From the NCBI GenBank assembly GCA_029099685.1, contig JAQXOO010000012.1:62001-126000 (forward strand): a DNA stretch of 64,000 nucleotides. Direction: 5' to 3'. This DNA comes from Clostridia bacterium. Lineage in GTDB: Bacteria > Bacillota > Clostridia > Oscillospirales > Butyricicoccaceae. Both the position numbers and the translations under genes were made by a program. The notes beneath the pieces were generated by a model. The model saw only the letters and a list, made by a program, of their open reading frames with translations, had not been told where the DNA came from and searched no databases. Numbering within the stretch: the stretch's first letter is position 1; every line of letters begins with the position of its first letter. Positions 28,849 through 38,835 of the stretch are shown here, piece after piece.

Positions 28849-29928
28849 TTATTTGCGCAGCGCCTCGATGATCTTGTCTGTCATTTCATCGCCGGTGAGG
28901 GGAGAAGCGCCGCTGCTGCCCACGATGTCCGCGGTGCGCCAGCCGGCGTTGAGGACGGCGTCCACCGCGGCTTCCACCTTGTCGGCCTCCTGCTGCAGAT
29001 CAAAGGAGTAGCGCAGCATCATGGCGGCGGACAGGATGGTGGCGATGGGGTTGGCCTTTCCGGTGCCGGCGATATCGGGCGCGGAGCCGTGGATAGGCTC
29101 GTACATGCCCCGCTTGGTGTCGCCCAGGGAAGCCGAGGGCAGCAGGCCGATGGAGCCGGTGATCTGGGAAGCTTCATCGGACAGAATGTCTCCGAACATA
29201 TTGGTGGTGACTACCACGTCGAACTGGGAGGGGTCCCGAATAAGCTGCATGGCGGCGTTGTCCACCAGCATATCCGTGACCGTCACATCGGGGTAATCCG
29301 CGGCCATTTCATGAACGATCTTCCGCCAGAGACGGGAGGTGTCAAGTACATTGGCTTTATCAATGGAGGTGAGCTTTTTGCGCCGCTTCCGGGCGGTCTC
29401 GAAGGCGACCTTGGTGATGCGGCGGATCTCCAGCTCGCTGTAGGCCTCGGTGTCATAGGCCTCGGGGCCGTATTTGCCCTCACGGTGGCCGCGCTCGCCA
29501 AAGTAGATGCCGCCTGTGAGCTCCCGGACCATCATCAGGTCAAAGCCCTTTTCGGCGGTGCTCTCCCGCAGGGGGCACTCCGCGCGCAGGGCCTGGTACA
29601 GCCGGGCGGGGCGCAGGTTGGTATACAGGCCCAGCACAGAGCGCAGCTTCAGCAGAGCCTTCTCCGGCCGGACATCGCCGGCCAGGCCGTCCCACTTGGG
29701 CCCGCCCACAGCGCCCAGCAGCACGCTGTCAGAGGCCAGACAGCCGTCTACGGTCTCCTGGGGCAGAGGCTGGCCGCAGGCATCGATGGCGCAGCCGCCG
29801 GCAAGATAGGACTTGCAGCGGAAGGCGTGGCCGAACTGGCGGCCCACTTCCTCCAGAACGCGGACGGCATTGTCCACGATCTCGGGACCAATGCCATCGC
29901 CTTTTACCAGAGCAATGTTGAATTCCAT
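28849..29928 (-). CDS. leuB: 3-isopropylmalate dehydrogenase
   Basis: A 359-residue NAD-dependent enzyme, with VKGDGIGPEIV near the N-terminus and NMFGDILSDEASQITGS in the C-terminal half. It oxidises and decarboxylates 3-isopropylmalate. It follows leuD by 14 bases. Confidence 0.96.
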   Translation of the reverse strand: MEFNIALVKGDGIGPEIVDNAVRVLEEVGRQFGHAFRCKSYLAGGCAIDACGQPLPQETVDGCLASDSVLLGAVGGPKWDGLAGDVRPEKALLKLRSVLGLYTNLRPARLYQALRAECPLRESTAEKGFDLMMVRELTGGIYFGERGHREGKYGPEAYDTEAYSELEIRRITKVAFETARKRRKKLTSIDKANVLDTSRLWRKIVHEMAADYPDVTVTDMLVDNAAMQLIRDPSQFDVVVTTNMFGDILSDEASQITGSIGLLPSASLGDTKRGMYEPIHGSAPDIAGTGKANPIATILSAAMMLRYSFDLQQEADKVEAAVDAVLNAGWRTADIVGSSGASPLTGDEMTDKIIEALRK

Positions 29929-29942
29929 GGAAAATGACCTCC

Positions 29943-30434
29943 TCAGGCGTCCTGGCGGGCTTTCAGATAGGGCAGAAGGCCGCCGTTCTCAATGATCTTG
30001 TTGATGAAGCCGGGAAAAGCGGTGGCCTGGAAGGTCCGGCCCGTCGTCTCGTCGGTGATGACTCCGGTGGCAAAATCCACACTGACCTTATCGCCGCTGC
30101 TGATGGCCTGGGCGGCCTCGGGGCACTCCAGAATGGGAAAGCCGATGTTGATGGCGTTGCGGTAGAAGATCCGGGCAAAGCTGGCGGCGATGACGCAGGC
30201 GGCGCCGCTGGCCTGGATGGCGATGGGGGCGTGCTCCCGGGAGGAGCCGCAGCCAAAGTTCCAGCCGCCCACCATGATATCGCCCTTATGGACGCTGGTG
30301 GCGTACGCCGGGTCGATGTCCTCCATGCAGTGGGAGGCCAGCTCGGCGGGAGAGGGCGCGTTCAGGTAGCGGGCGGGGATGATAACGTCGGTATCCACGT
30401 TATCGCCGTATTTAAAAACAGTTCCGGTAACCAT
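29943..30434 (-). CDS. leuD: 3-isopropylmalate dehydratase small subunit
   Basis: A 163-residue aconitase-type swivel domain with the signature [16 protein letters not shown]. It pairs with LeuC to isomerise isopropylmalate. It follows leuC by 12 bases. Confidence 0.96.
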   Translation of the reverse strand: MVTGTVFKYGDNVDTDVIIPARYLNAPSPAELASHCMEDIDPAYATSVHKGDIMVGGWNFGCGSSREHAPIAIQASGAACVIAASFARIFYRNAINIGFPILECPEAAQAISSGDKVSVDFATGVITDETTGRTFQATAFPGFINKIIENGGLLPYLKARQDA

Positions 30435-30446
30435 AGGTGTACCTCC

Positions 30447-31706
30447 TTACAGATCGGCGGGGTCTGCGATGCAGCCCTTGACGGCGGAAGCGGCGGCGAT
30501 GGCGGGGCTGGCCAGCACCACTTCGCTCTTTACATGGCCCATACGGCCCACGAAGTTGCGGTTGGTTGTGGAAACAGAGCGTTCGCCCTCGCACATGACG
30601 CCCATGTGGCCGCCCAGGCAGGGACCGCAGGTGGGAGTGGAGAAGGCACAGCCTGCCTCGATGAAGATCTCGGTGAGACCTTCGCGGACACACTGGAGAT
30701 AAACCGCCTGGGTGGCGGGGATGACGATGCACCGCACGCCGTCGGCAACCTTGCGCCCCTTGAGGATCCCGGCCGCCACACGCATATCGGAGATACGGCC
30801 ATTGGTGCAGGAGCCGATGACCACCTGCTGGATGGGCAGGCCCTTGACCTGGCTGACCGTCTTGGTGTTGGAGGGCAGGTGGGGGAGAGAGACGGTGCTT
30901 TCCAGCGTGCTCAGATCGATGGCGACCTCCTGCTCATACTCAGCGTCGTCATCGGCCTTCTGCACTACCACAGGCCGGGTGAACCGGCCGGATACATATT
31001 CCATAGTCTTTTCATCCACAGGGAAGATGCCGTTCTTGGCGCCGGCCTCGATGGCCATGTTGGCGATGGTAAAGCGGTCGTCCATGGACAGCTCGGCAAC
31101 GCCGGGACCGGTGAATTCCAGGGATTTGTAAAGGGCGCCGTCCACGCCGATCCTGCCGATGAGGTGGAGGATGACGTCCTTGCCGGAGACATAGGGCTTC
31201 AGCTTTCCGGTGAGGATGACCTTGATGGCGGCGGGCACCTTGAACCAGTTTTCGCCGATGGCCATGCCGGCGGCCATGTCGGTGGAGCCCACGCCGGTGG
31301 AGAAGGCGCCCAGCGCGCCGTAGGTGCAGGTGTGGGAGTCCGCGCCGATAACGCAGTCGCCCGGACCTACCAGTCCTTTTTCCGGAAGCAGGGCGTGCTC
31401 GATGCCGGCGGTGCCCACATCATAGAGGTGGGTGATGCCGAAGCGCTTTGCAAACCTGCGGGCGGTGTCACAGAGCTGGGCGGACTTGATATCCTTGCAG
31501 GGAGTGTAGTGGTCCAGCACGATGGCGATCTTTTCCGGGTCAAAAACCTTTGTCAGGCCGGCACCGTCAAAGGCGGCTACCGCCACGGGGGTGGTGATGT
31601 CGTTCCCCAGGACCAGATCCAGCTTGGCTTCGATCAGGTCGCCCGCCTTGACAGAGGGCAGGCCCGCGTGAGCCGCCAGGATCTTTTGCGTCATTGTCAT
31701 TCCCAT
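30447..31706 (-). CDS. leuC: 3-isopropylmalate dehydratase large subunit
   Basis: A 419-residue aconitase-family subunit. Cysteines in [14 protein letters not shown] and [12 protein letters not shown] hold the 4Fe-4S cluster. ATG 31706 has AGAGGTTC upstream and lies two bases after leuA; the longer open frame overlaps leuA and is not used. The short two-gene (LeuC/LeuD) form is typical of Clostridia. Confidence 0.94.
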   Translation of the reverse strand: MGMTMTQKILAAHAGLPSVKAGDLIEAKLDLVLGNDITTPVAVAAFDGAGLTKVFDPEKIAIVLDHYTPCKDIKSAQLCDTARRFAKRFGITHLYDVGTAGIEHALLPEKGLVGPGDCVIGADSHTCTYGALGAFSTGVGSTDMAAGMAIGENWFKVPAAIKVILTGKLKPYVSGKDVILHLIGRIGVDGALYKSLEFTGPGVAELSMDDRFTIANMAIEAGAKNGIFPVDEKTMEYVSGRFTRPVVVQKADDDAEYEQEVAIDLSTLESTVSLPHLPSNTKTVSQVKGLPIQQVVIGSCTNGRISDMRVAAGILKGRKVADGVRCIVIPATQAVYLQCVREGLTEIFIEAGCAFSTPTCGPCLGGHMGVMCEGERSVSTTNRNFVGRMGHVKSEVVLASPAIAAASAVKGCIADPADL

Positions 31707-31708
31707 GA

Positions 31709-33253
31709 TTACTGAACCTCTTTTCCTTGGTTTTGTTCTGCGTCGGCGCACAGCTTGTTGATGGCGTTGATATAAGCGGTAATACTGGCCTCCAGAATAT
31801 CGGTGGACAGGCCCTTGCCGGTATAGTACCGGCCGTTGCAGGACAGCTTTACGATGACGTCGCCCAGCGTGTCCTTGCCCTCGGAGATGGAATGGATCGT
31901 GAAGTTTTCAAAGGCGTGGTTCCGGGGCTTGACGATCTGGTCGATGGCTTTGAAGGCGGCGTCGATGGGGCCGTCGCCCAGACAGACCGTTTCAAACTTT
32001 TCATCGCCCTTTTTCAAGGAGACGGTGCAGGTGGCGGTGGTAAAATTGCTGGTGTGCACGGAGAACCAATCCAGGGCATAGCCGTCGATGGCTTCCTCCT
32101 GCCGAACGGAATGGTGGGTGACGATGGCCTCAATATCCGCATCGGTGACGTCCTTTTTTTTGTCGCACAGGTCCTTGAACTCCTCGAAGCACCGGAGGAT
32201 CTCCTCCTGGGAGAGCTGATAACCCAGATGGACCAGCCGGTCCTCAAAGGCGTGCTTGCCGGAATGCTTACCCAGAACGATGTTGCTCACCTGGATGCCG
32301 ACTGATTCCGGCGTGAGGATCTCATAGGTCAGGCGGTTGTTTAAAACGCCGTGCTGGTGGATGCCGGATTCATGCAAAAAGGCGTTGCGGCCCACGATGG
32401 GCTTGTTCAGCGGCGGGGTCTGACCGATGATGGAATAGACGGTCTTACTGGCACGGTAGATCTGGGTGGTGTCCAGCCGGGGCTGATTGGGGAAGAAGCC
32501 GGAGCGGGTGCGCATGGCCATGACCACTTCCTCCAGCGAGGTGTTGCCGGCCCGCTCGCCCAGGCCGTTGACCGTGCACTCGATCTGCCGCGCGCCGCCC
32601 ATGACGCCGGCCAAAGAGTTGGCAACCGCCATGCCCAGGTCATTGTGGCAGTGTACCGAATACTCCACCTTGTCTGAGCCGGGCACGTTGGAGATCATGT
32701 ATTCGATCAGGGCGCGCATCTCATCGGGGGTGGTGTAGCCAACGGTGTCCGGCAGGTTGATGACGGTGGCGCCGTTTTGAATGGCGGTTTCCACTACTTT
32801 GGCCATAAAGGCCCAGTCGCTCCGGGTGGCGTCCTCGCAGGAAAACTCGATATTGGAGCAGTATTTCCTGGCATAGGCCACCATGGCGGCGGTCTTTTCC
32901 AGCACCTGTTCGGGCGTCATTTTCAGCTTGTACTCCATATGTACCGGAGAGGTGGCAATGAACAAATGGATGCGGGGGTCGGCGGCGCATTTTACCGCGT
33001 CCCAGGCAGCGTCGATGTCGCCGGTGTTTGCACGGGCCAGAGAGGCCACGGTGCAGTCGCGGACGGTTTTGGCGATGGTGCTTACAGACTCGAAATCACC
33101 GGGAGAAGAACGGGCAAAGCCGGCTTCGATCACGTCTACTTTCATACGCTCCAGACAGCGGGCCACCTCGATCTTTTCCTGCAGGTTCATGCTGCAGCCC
33201 GGGGATTGCTCGCCGTCACGCAGGGTTGTGTCGAATATCTTGATCCGATCCAT
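31709..33253 (-). CDS. leuA: 2-isopropylmalate synthase
   Basis: A 514-residue acyltransferase with an N-terminal TIM barrel ([12 protein letters not shown], and HCHNDLGMA with the metal-binding HxH) and a C-terminal regulatory domain that binds leucine. It commits 2-ketoisovalerate to leucine. ATG 33253 has AAGGAG ten bases away; an earlier ATG at 33259 is too close. It is the first structural gene after an attenuator, with all of the leu and ilv genes behind it. Confidence 0.95.
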   Translation of the reverse strand: MDRIKIFDTTLRDGEQSPGCSMNLQEKIEVARCLERMKVDVIEAGFARSSPGDFESVSTIAKTVRDCTVASLARANTGDIDAAWDAVKCAADPRIHLFIATSPVHMEYKLKMTPEQVLEKTAAMVAYARKYCSNIEFSCEDATRSDWAFMAKVVETAIQNGATVINLPDTVGYTTPDEMRALIEYMISNVPGSDKVEYSVHCHNDLGMAVANSLAGVMGGARQIECTVNGLGERAGNTSLEEVVMAMRTRSGFFPNQPRLDTTQIYRASKTVYSIIGQTPPLNKPIVGRNAFLHESGIHQHGVLNNRLTYEILTPESVGIQVSNIVLGKHSGKHAFEDRLVHLGYQLSQEEILRCFEEFKDLCDKKKDVTDADIEAIVTHHSVRQEEAIDGYALDWFSVHTSNFTTATCTVSLKKGDEKFETVCLGDGPIDAAFKAIDQIVKPRNHAFENFTIHSISEGKDTLGDVIVKLSCNGRYYTGKGLSTDILEASITAYINAINKLCADAEQNQGKEVQ

Positions 33254-33278
33254 GTACATTTTCTCCTTTATCTTGATG

Positions 33279-33317
33279 ATAAAAAACCGTATGACTTCGG
33301 CTAAAAGTCATACGGTT
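33279..33317 (-). terminator. Attenuator terminator upstream of leuA
   Basis: A perfect 12-bp stem (33285-33296 with 33306-33317, nine-base loop) is followed on the minus strand by six T residues and ends about 25 bases before leuA. Its position between the leader peptide and leuA makes it a transcription attenuator, not an end-of-operon terminator. Confidence 0.88.
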
Positions 33318-33386
33318 CAAACGCTGTTCACAGTTTTTTCGCGGTCCTTTTCCAAGGCCCCCCGAAAAGATGGTCTTCTGCGGCGT

Positions 33387-33482
33387 TCAGGCACGACTTT
33401 CAGCACTATCAGCCAATACCATAATCAGTAGAGAGCCGATAGTGCCCAGCAGCGCCAGGTTCACGATCGCAAAAAACATCAT
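33387..33482 (-). CDS. Leader peptide of the leu-ilv operon
   Basis: A 31-codon ORF starting MMFFAIVNLALLG, with 11 of 31 codons for Leu, Ile or Val, including LLIMVL near codons 18-23. It sits between the promoter and the attenuator. GGAAAGG lies about 12 bases before the ATG, a little far. The messenger inside it can form an 11-bp hairpin (33435-33445 with 33403-33413). Stalling at Leu/Ile/Val codons could let a strand around 33390-33400 block the terminator. This function is inferred from layout. Confidence 0.7.
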   Translation of the reverse strand: MMFFAIVNLALLGTIGSLLIMVLADSAESRA

Positions 33483-33529
33483 ATTCAAAATCGACCTTTC
33501 CAAAAGGCAGGACTCTAAGAACTACGACC

Positions 33530-33559
33530 ATCATAACAGAGGAAACTGCGTGCTGTCAA
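33530..33559 (-). promoter_or_regulatory. Sigma-A promoter of the leu-ilv operon
   Basis: On the minus strand TTGACA (33554-33559) and TATGAT (33530-33535) with an 18-base spacer. The leader from here to leuA is about 270 bases and holds the leader peptide and attenuator. The rest of the gap 33560-33666 shows no gene. Confidence 0.85.
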
Positions 33560-33666
33560 CCGCAGCTTCACTAAAATTTGTGCTTTTCCAGCAGAAAAAT
33601 CAATGGATTCCTGCGCAAACTGCACAAAGGCCCGGACTGCATGGGCTGTTTTCAGTTGAAGTGGGC

Positions 33667-34833
33667 TCAGCCCATGATCTTCTTGAGATTTTCCAGACGG
33701 TTGAGGGCTTCGTACAGGGTGTCGTCTTTCTTGGCAAAGTGGACACGGACGATATTGCCTACATTCTCTTTAAAGAAAGAAGAGCCGGGCACACAGGCCA
33801 CGCCTACCTTGGCGGCCATCTCCTCACAGAAGGCCACGTCCGTCTGGCCGGGCTTCATGTAGGGACCGATGTTGGCCAGAACGAAGTAGGCGCCCTGGGG
33901 ATCGGTGTAGGGGATGCCGATGCGGTCCAGACCTTCGGTGAACAGTTTCTTCATATGGGCGTAATGATCGCCGAATTCCTTATAATAACTGTCGGGCATA
34001 TCCAGACCCACCACAGCGGCCTCCATCAGGGGAGAGGGGGCACCCACGGTGTTGAAATCGTGGTACTGCTTGATACGGTCCATGATCTCCTTGGGGGCGA
34101 TGGCATAGCCAAGGCGCCAGCCGGTGATGGAGTAGGTCTTGGACAGGCTGGAGCAGCTGACGGTGCGCTCCCACATGCCGGGGATGCTGTTCATATAGGT
34201 GTGCTTGTGGCCTTCGTAGATGATGTGCTCGTACACCTCATCCATGATGGCGTAGACATCATATTTGATGCACAGGTCGGCGATGAACTTCAGCTCGGCC
34301 TCAGTGAACACCTTGCCGCTGGGATTAGAGGGATTGCAGATCAGGATGGCTTTGGGATTCTGCTTGAAGGCCTCCTCCAGCACGGCGGGATCAAAGTTGA
34401 ACGCAGGGGGCACCAGGGGGACGTAGATGGGCTCGCAGTCGGCCATGATGATCTGCGCGTGGTAGTTTTCAAAATAGGGAGAGAACAGGATCACCTTGTC
34501 ACCGGGATTGGTGAGGGCGAAGATGGTATCCACCATAGCTTCGGTGGAGCCGATGGTCACCACCATTTCGGTGTTGGGGTCCAACTGACGGCCCATGAAG
34601 CGGCCGCACTTGCGGGCCAGCGCCTGGCGGAAGTTGGGCGCGCCCATGGTGATGGGATACTGGTGGGGGCCGATAGTGCTGATCTCGGCCAGACGGTCGG
34701 TGATCTCCTTGGGCGGATCAAAATCAGGGAAGCCCTGCGCCAGATTGATGGCGCCCACATCCAGAGCAATGCGGGTCATACGGCGGATGACAGAGTCTGT
34801 GAAGTGCTGATTTTTACGGTTCATTTCTTTCAT
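33667..34833 (-). CDS. PLP-dependent aminotransferase, class I/II
   Basis: A 388-residue fold-type I aminotransferase. The PLP-lysine lies in SSLSKTYSITGWRLGYA, and the N-terminal NLAQGFPDFDPP is typical of aspartate/kynurenine/methionine-type transaminases. The amino acid used is not certain. It could supply the last step of branched-chain or other amino acid synthesis. ATG 34833 is nine bases after GGAAAGGA; an ATG three codons earlier overlaps that site. It has its own promoter. Confidence 0.88.
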   Translation of the reverse strand: MKEMNRKNQHFTDSVIRRMTRIALDVGAINLAQGFPDFDPPKEITDRLAEISTIGPHQYPITMGAPNFRQALARKCGRFMGRQLDPNTEMVVTIGSTEAMVDTIFALTNPGDKVILFSPYFENYHAQIIMADCEPIYVPLVPPAFNFDPAVLEEAFKQNPKAILICNPSNPSGKVFTEAELKFIADLCIKYDVYAIMDEVYEHIIYEGHKHTYMNSIPGMWERTVSCSSLSKTYSITGWRLGYAIAPKEIMDRIKQYHDFNTVGAPSPLMEAAVVGLDMPDSYYKEFGDHYAHMKKLFTEGLDRIGIPYTDPQGAYFVLANIGPYMKPGQTDVAFCEEMAAKVGVACVPGSSFFKENVGNIVRVHFAKKDDTLYEALNRLENLKKIMG

Positions 34834-34895
34834 GCCAGACATTCCTTTCCATGCGGCCCCGGAGAACGCTTGCCCGGCCGGCCGACTGTCGATTT

Positions 34896-34923
34896 ATAAA
34901 TATCTATGTAATAAATATCTATG
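34896..34923 (-). repeat. Tandem 13-bp direct repeat in the aminotransferase leader
   Basis: ATAAATATCTATG occurs at 34896-34908 and again at 34911-34923, a 15-base period, just downstream of the promoter. It could be a regulator site. Nothing identifies the protein. Confidence 0.7.
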
Positions 34924-34929
34924 AAAGGA

Positions 34930-34958
34930 ACTTTACCACTTTTATTTGATAAAGTCAA
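34930..34958 (-). promoter_or_regulatory. Promoter of the aminotransferase gene
   Basis: On the minus strand TTGACT (34953-34958) and TAAAGT (34930-34935) with a 17-base spacer. Confidence 0.75.
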
Positions 34959-35006
34959 TGGACATTTTTCACAGAACTGTGTTCAGCAGAAAAAAGACTT
35001 TAAAAG

Positions 35007-35035
35007 TTGACAAACTAACAATGTTAGTATAAAAT
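35007..35035 (+). promoter_or_regulatory. Promoter of the ABC exporter with overlapping palindrome
   Basis: TTGACA at 35007-35012 and TAAAAT at 35030-35035, 17 bases apart. The spacer carries the perfect palindrome ACTAACAATGTTAGT (35014-35028), which fits a dimeric repressor of MarR or TetR type. No such regulator gene is next to the exporter in this window. Confidence 0.75.
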
Positions 35036-35066
35036 AAACTGGACAACAAAGAAAGGAGCAAAGGGA

Positions 35067-36806
35067 TTGAAACGATATACACCTTATATTAAAAAATACT
35101 GGTACTGCTTTTTGCTGGGCCCTTTGTTTATGGTGATCGAGGCCTGCGGAGAGTTCGTACTGCCGTACATCAACGCAAATATCATCAATATCGGCGCAGC
35201 CAACGGCGATATCGGCTATATCCTGAGAAACGGCCTGCTGATGCTGGTTCTGGCGGGCGTTATGATGGGCGCCGGCGTTCTGGGGGCCAATTTTGCCATC
35301 CGGGGCGCCTGCCGGCTGGCGGCGGAGGTGAGAAGGGATATTTTTGAACAGATCCAGACCTTTTCCTTCTCCAACATTGACCATTTCACCACGGGTTCCC
35401 TCATCACCCGCATCACAAATGACATTACCCAGATCCAGAACTTTGTCCAGACGCTGCTGCGGGGGATGTTCCGCAGCCCGGTGATGCTCATCGGCGCGCT
35501 GGCCATGTCCTTTGCCCTGAACCGGGACCTGGCAAAGGTGTTCGTCATTGTGATGCCGGTGCTGGCCGCGGCCATTGCCGCCATCATTCTGGTGGCCTCG
35601 CCCCGGTACACCAGGATGCAGAAGCAGCTGGACCTGCTGAACATCGATGTCCGCGAGACCATCACGAACGAGCGGGTCATCAAATCCTTCGTGCGGGAGG
35701 ATCATGAGATCCAAAAATTCGGCGCCGTCAATAACGAGCTTATGGAAAAAAGCATCTCCGCGCTGAAAATGATGCAGTTGATGATGCCCGTGTCGGCGCT
35801 GGCCATCAACATCACCACGCTGGCGGTGGTTTGGCTGGCGGGAAAGCAGGTCATGGTAGGCGGTATGGAAGTGGGCACGCTTACCGCCTTCATCACCTAT
35901 CTGACCCAGGTGCTCATGGCGCTGAATTTTCTGGCGGCCATCATCCTGCAGGGCACCCGGGCCGCCGCCTCCCACCGCCGCATCTGCGAGGTGCTGGATA
36001 CTGCAGCTGACCTGAACGATGACCATGTCACCTGCCGTGACCGCACGGTCAACAGCGGCTCCGTGGAGTTCCGCAATGTCACCTTCCGCTATTTTCGGGA
36101 AAACCGGGAAGCAGTGCTGGAGGACATCAACCTGACCATCGCTCCCGGCGAACTGGTAGGCATCATCGGTTCCACCGGCAGCGGAAAGACCACGCTGGTG
36201 TCGCTGATCCCCCGGCTGTATGACGCCGACAAGGGACAGGTGCTGGTGGACGGCACGGACGTTCGCGAACTGCCCCTGTATCACCTGCGGGAAAGCGTGG
36301 CCATGGTGCTCCAGAAGAACACCCTCTTTTCGGGGACCATCGGAGAAAACCTCCGCTGGGGCGATGAGAACGCCACAGACGCACAGATCCGGGAGGCTGC
36401 CGCCATTGCCCAGGCCGACGGGTTCGTCATGTCCTTCCCGGACGGCTACGACACCGAGCTGGGGCAGGGCGGCGTCAACCTGTCCGGCGGCCAGAAGCAG
36501 CGCCTGTGCATCGCCCGGGCACTGCTGAAAAAGCCCAGGATCCTGATCCTGGACGATTCCACCAGCGCCGTGGATACCGCCACTGACGCTTCCATCCGCC
36601 GGGCGTTCCGGGAAAAACTGCCCGGCGTCACCAAAATCATCATTGCACAGCGGATCAATTCGGTGATGGATGCAGACAAGATCGTGGTGCTGGACCACGG
36701 CAGGATCGTGGGCTGCGGCTCCCATCAGGAACTGATGGAGGGCTGCCAGGCCTACCGCGAGATCTACTGGTCCCAGAAGGACGAACAGGAAGAGGAGGCT
36801 GTCTGA
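35067..36806 (+). CDS. Heterodimeric ABC exporter subunit A (degenerate ATP site)
   Basis: A 579-residue half-exporter with an N-terminal six-helix transmembrane domain and a C-terminal ATPase. Walker A is GSTGSGKTT and the signature is LSGGQKQR. After Walker B the usual catalytic Glu is Asp (LDDSTSAVD), so this half holds the non-catalytic site of the pair. It starts with TTG 35067 after AAAGGAG and is one base ahead of the second subunit. The pair probably expels drugs or lipids. Confidence 0.9.
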   Translation: MKRYTPYIKKYWYCFLLGPLFMVIEACGEFVLPYINANIINIGAANGDIGYILRNGLLMLVLAGVMMGAGVLGANFAIRGACRLAAEVRRDIFEQIQTFSFSNIDHFTTGSLITRITNDITQIQNFVQTLLRGMFRSPVMLIGALAMSFALNRDLAKVFVIVMPVLAAAIAAIILVASPRYTRMQKQLDLLNIDVRETITNERVIKSFVREDHEIQKFGAVNNELMEKSISALKMMQLMMPVSALAINITTLAVVWLAGKQVMVGGMEVGTLTAFITYLTQVLMALNFLAAIILQGTRAAASHRRICEVLDTAADLNDDHVTCRDRTVNSGSVEFRNVTFRYFRENREAVLEDINLTIAPGELVGIIGSTGSGKTTLVSLIPRLYDADKGQVLVDGTDVRELPLYHLRESVAMVLQKNTLFSGTIGENLRWGDENATDAQIREAAAIAQADGFVMSFPDGYDTELGQGGVNLSGGQKQRLCIARALLKKPRILILDDSTSAVDTATDASIRRAFREKLPGVTKIIIAQRINSVMDADKIVVLDHGRIVGCGSHQELMEGCQAYREIYWSQKDEQEEEAV

Positions 36807-36807
36807 T

Positions 36808-38694
36808 ATGGAGCATACACGTTTTCAGCGCCTCGAACAGAAATACGGTGGCGTCCGGACCGGAGAGAAGGCAGCCGCAAAAGATATGCGGATGGGCCCG
36901 CCCCACGGCCCGGGCGGTATGGGCGCAAAGGGCAAGCCCCGGGATCTGAAAAAGACTGTGGGCCGTCTGGCACGGTATCTGTCCCGGGAAAAAGGTATTT
37001 TGGTCCTTGCCCTGCTGTTTTCCCTGATCTTCACCGGCGCGTCTCTCGTGTCGTCCTACCTGCTGCGGCCGGTCATCAACCGGTTCATTTACTTTGACGC
37101 TTCCGACAGCGACCTCACCGGCCGCCTGGCGGGCCTGGCGGCGGGTCTGGCGGTCATGGCTGCGTTTTACGCCGCCTCTGTGGCGTGCCAGTGGCTGCAG
37201 CAGCGGCTGATGCTCACCGTGTCCCAGCGTTCTCTGCGCCGCCTGCGGGATGACCTGTATCAAAAGCTGCAGGCTCTGCCCATCCGGTATTTTGACACCC
37301 ACGCCGCCGGCGATATCATGAGCCGCTTCACCAACGATGTGGACGCCGTGGGCGAAATGCTCAGCTCCACCCTGATCCAGATCCTGTCCGGCGCCCTGTC
37401 CATCGTGGGGACTCTGGTGCTGATGATGTATACCAACCCCATCCTGGGATCCATCACCGTCATCATGACGCCGGTGCTCACCCTGGTGAGCAAGGCAGTC
37501 ATCAAAAAGGGGAGAGGGGCCTATGCGGAGCAGCAAAAGAACCTGGGCGTGCTCAACGGCTTTGCAGAGGAGATCATCTCGGGGCAGAAGGTAGTCAAGG
37601 TGTTCAACCATGAACAGACCGCCCGGGAGGAGTTCGGCTATTTAAACGAGAAGCTTTGCCGCTCGCAGATCAAGGCACAGTTCCGGTCTGGCATCATGGG
37701 CCCTGTGACCCATCAGCTGAGCACCGCCACTTACGCCATCACCGCCTGCGTGGGCGGTCTGCTGGTGGTACTGCAGGGCTTCGATATCGGCGGACTGAGC
37801 ATCTCGGTGAACTACACCCGCCAGTTCGGCCGCCCCATCAACGAGATTTCTATGCAGATGAATACGGTCTTTTCGGCGCTGGCCGGCGCTGAGCGGGTCT
37901 TTGAAGTGCTGGATGTCCAGCCGGAACCGCCGGACACCGATACCGTTCCTCTGGAAAAACTGGAGGGCTATGTGGTGCTGGACGGCGTCAGCTTTGGCTA
38001 CACGCCCGATGTCACCGTTCTGCATGATATTTCCCTGTACGCGAAGCCCGGACAGAAGATCGCCTTCGTGGGCTCCACCGGCGCGGGAAAAACCACGGTG
38101 ACCAACCTGCTTTCCCGGTTCTATGATCTCTCGGAAGGCCAGATCACCATTGACGGTGTGCCCATTGAGCGGATCGAGCGGGGATTTTTGCGGAAAAACA
38201 TCGCCATGGTGCTCCAGGACACCCATTTGTTCACCGGAACCGTCCGGGAGAACATCCGTTACGGCCGACTGGACGCCACAGACGAAGAGGTGGTGGCTGC
38301 GGCAAAGGTGGCTTCGGCCCATTCCTTTATCATGCAGCTGGAAAACGGCTATGATACCCTGCTGGAAAACGACGGCGCCAACCTGTCCCAGGGCCAGCGT
38401 CAGCTTTTGAACATCGCCCGGGCCGCCATCAGCAAAGCGCCCATTCTGATCCTGGACGAGGCCACCTCCTCGGTGGACACCCGTACCGAGCGGCACATCG
38501 AGGAGGGAATGGACGCCCTGATGGAGGACCGCACCACCTTTGTCATCGCCCACCGGCTGTCTACCGTGCGGAAGTCCAACGCCATCATGGTGCTGGAAAA
38601 GGGCCGCATTGTGGAACGCGGCACCCACGAGGAACTGCTTGCCGCCGGGGGCCGGTATGCCGATTTGTATCATGAGATTACGCAGTTGGAATAA
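36808..38694 (+). CDS. Heterodimeric ABC exporter subunit B (catalytic ATP site)
   Basis: A 628-residue half-exporter with an extra N-terminal stretch of about 50 residues before its six membrane helices. Walker A is GSTGAGKTT and Walker B is followed by the catalytic Glu (ILILDEATSSVD), while the signature is altered to LSQGQ. Together with subunit A this leaves one canonical and one degenerate site, the rule in BmrCD-type pairs. Confidence 0.92.
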   Translation: MEHTRFQRLEQKYGGVRTGEKAAAKDMRMGPPHGPGGMGAKGKPRDLKKTVGRLARYLSREKGILVLALLFSLIFTGASLVSSYLLRPVINRFIYFDASDSDLTGRLAGLAAGLAVMAAFYAASVACQWLQQRLMLTVSQRSLRRLRDDLYQKLQALPIRYFDTHAAGDIMSRFTNDVDAVGEMLSSTLIQILSGALSIVGTLVLMMYTNPILGSITVIMTPVLTLVSKAVIKKGRGAYAEQQKNLGVLNGFAEEIISGQKVVKVFNHEQTAREEFGYLNEKLCRSQIKAQFRSGIMGPVTHQLSTATYAITACVGGLLVVLQGFDIGGLSISVNYTRQFGRPINEISMQMNTVFSALAGAERVFEVLDVQPEPPDTDTVPLEKLEGYVVLDGVSFGYTPDVTVLHDISLYAKPGQKIAFVGSTGAGKTTVTNLLSRFYDLSEGQITIDGVPIERIERGFLRKNIAMVLQDTHLFTGTVRENIRYGRLDATDEEVVAAAKVASAHSFIMQLENGYDTLLENDGANLSQGQRQLLNIARAAISKAPILILDEATSSVDTRTERHIEEGMDALMEDRTTFVIAHRLSTVRKSNAIMVLEKGRIVERGTHEELLAAGGRYADLYHEITQLE

Positions 38695-38703
38695 CAGTAT
38701 GCA

Positions 38704-38735
38704 AAATGGAAGCGGATATCCGCTTCCATTTTTGT
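38704..38735 (+). terminator. Terminator after the ABC exporter
   Basis: A 26-bp perfect palindrome (38705-38730) followed by five T residues. Confidence 0.88.
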
Positions 38736-38768
38736 TTCCGAATTGGGTAAAAATTCATAAAGATTCTC

Positions 38769-38797
38769 TTTACATTTCTTTATTAACGTGCTAAATT
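38769..38797 (+). promoter_or_regulatory. Likely promoter of the TrpR-like gene
   Basis: TTTACA at 38769-38774 and TAAATT at 38792-38797 with a 17-base spacer. Confidence 0.5.
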
Positions 38798-38835
38798 GGA
38801 TTCATAAAATAAAAGAATGCGGGAGGTTTGCCGCC

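Noticed and set aside
33320..33350. T-box-like string GGACCGCG in the leuA leader
   Set aside because: It shares six bases with the T-box core, but it does not overlap the terminator arm and there is no specifier stem; the leader peptide and rival hairpins explain the region better.
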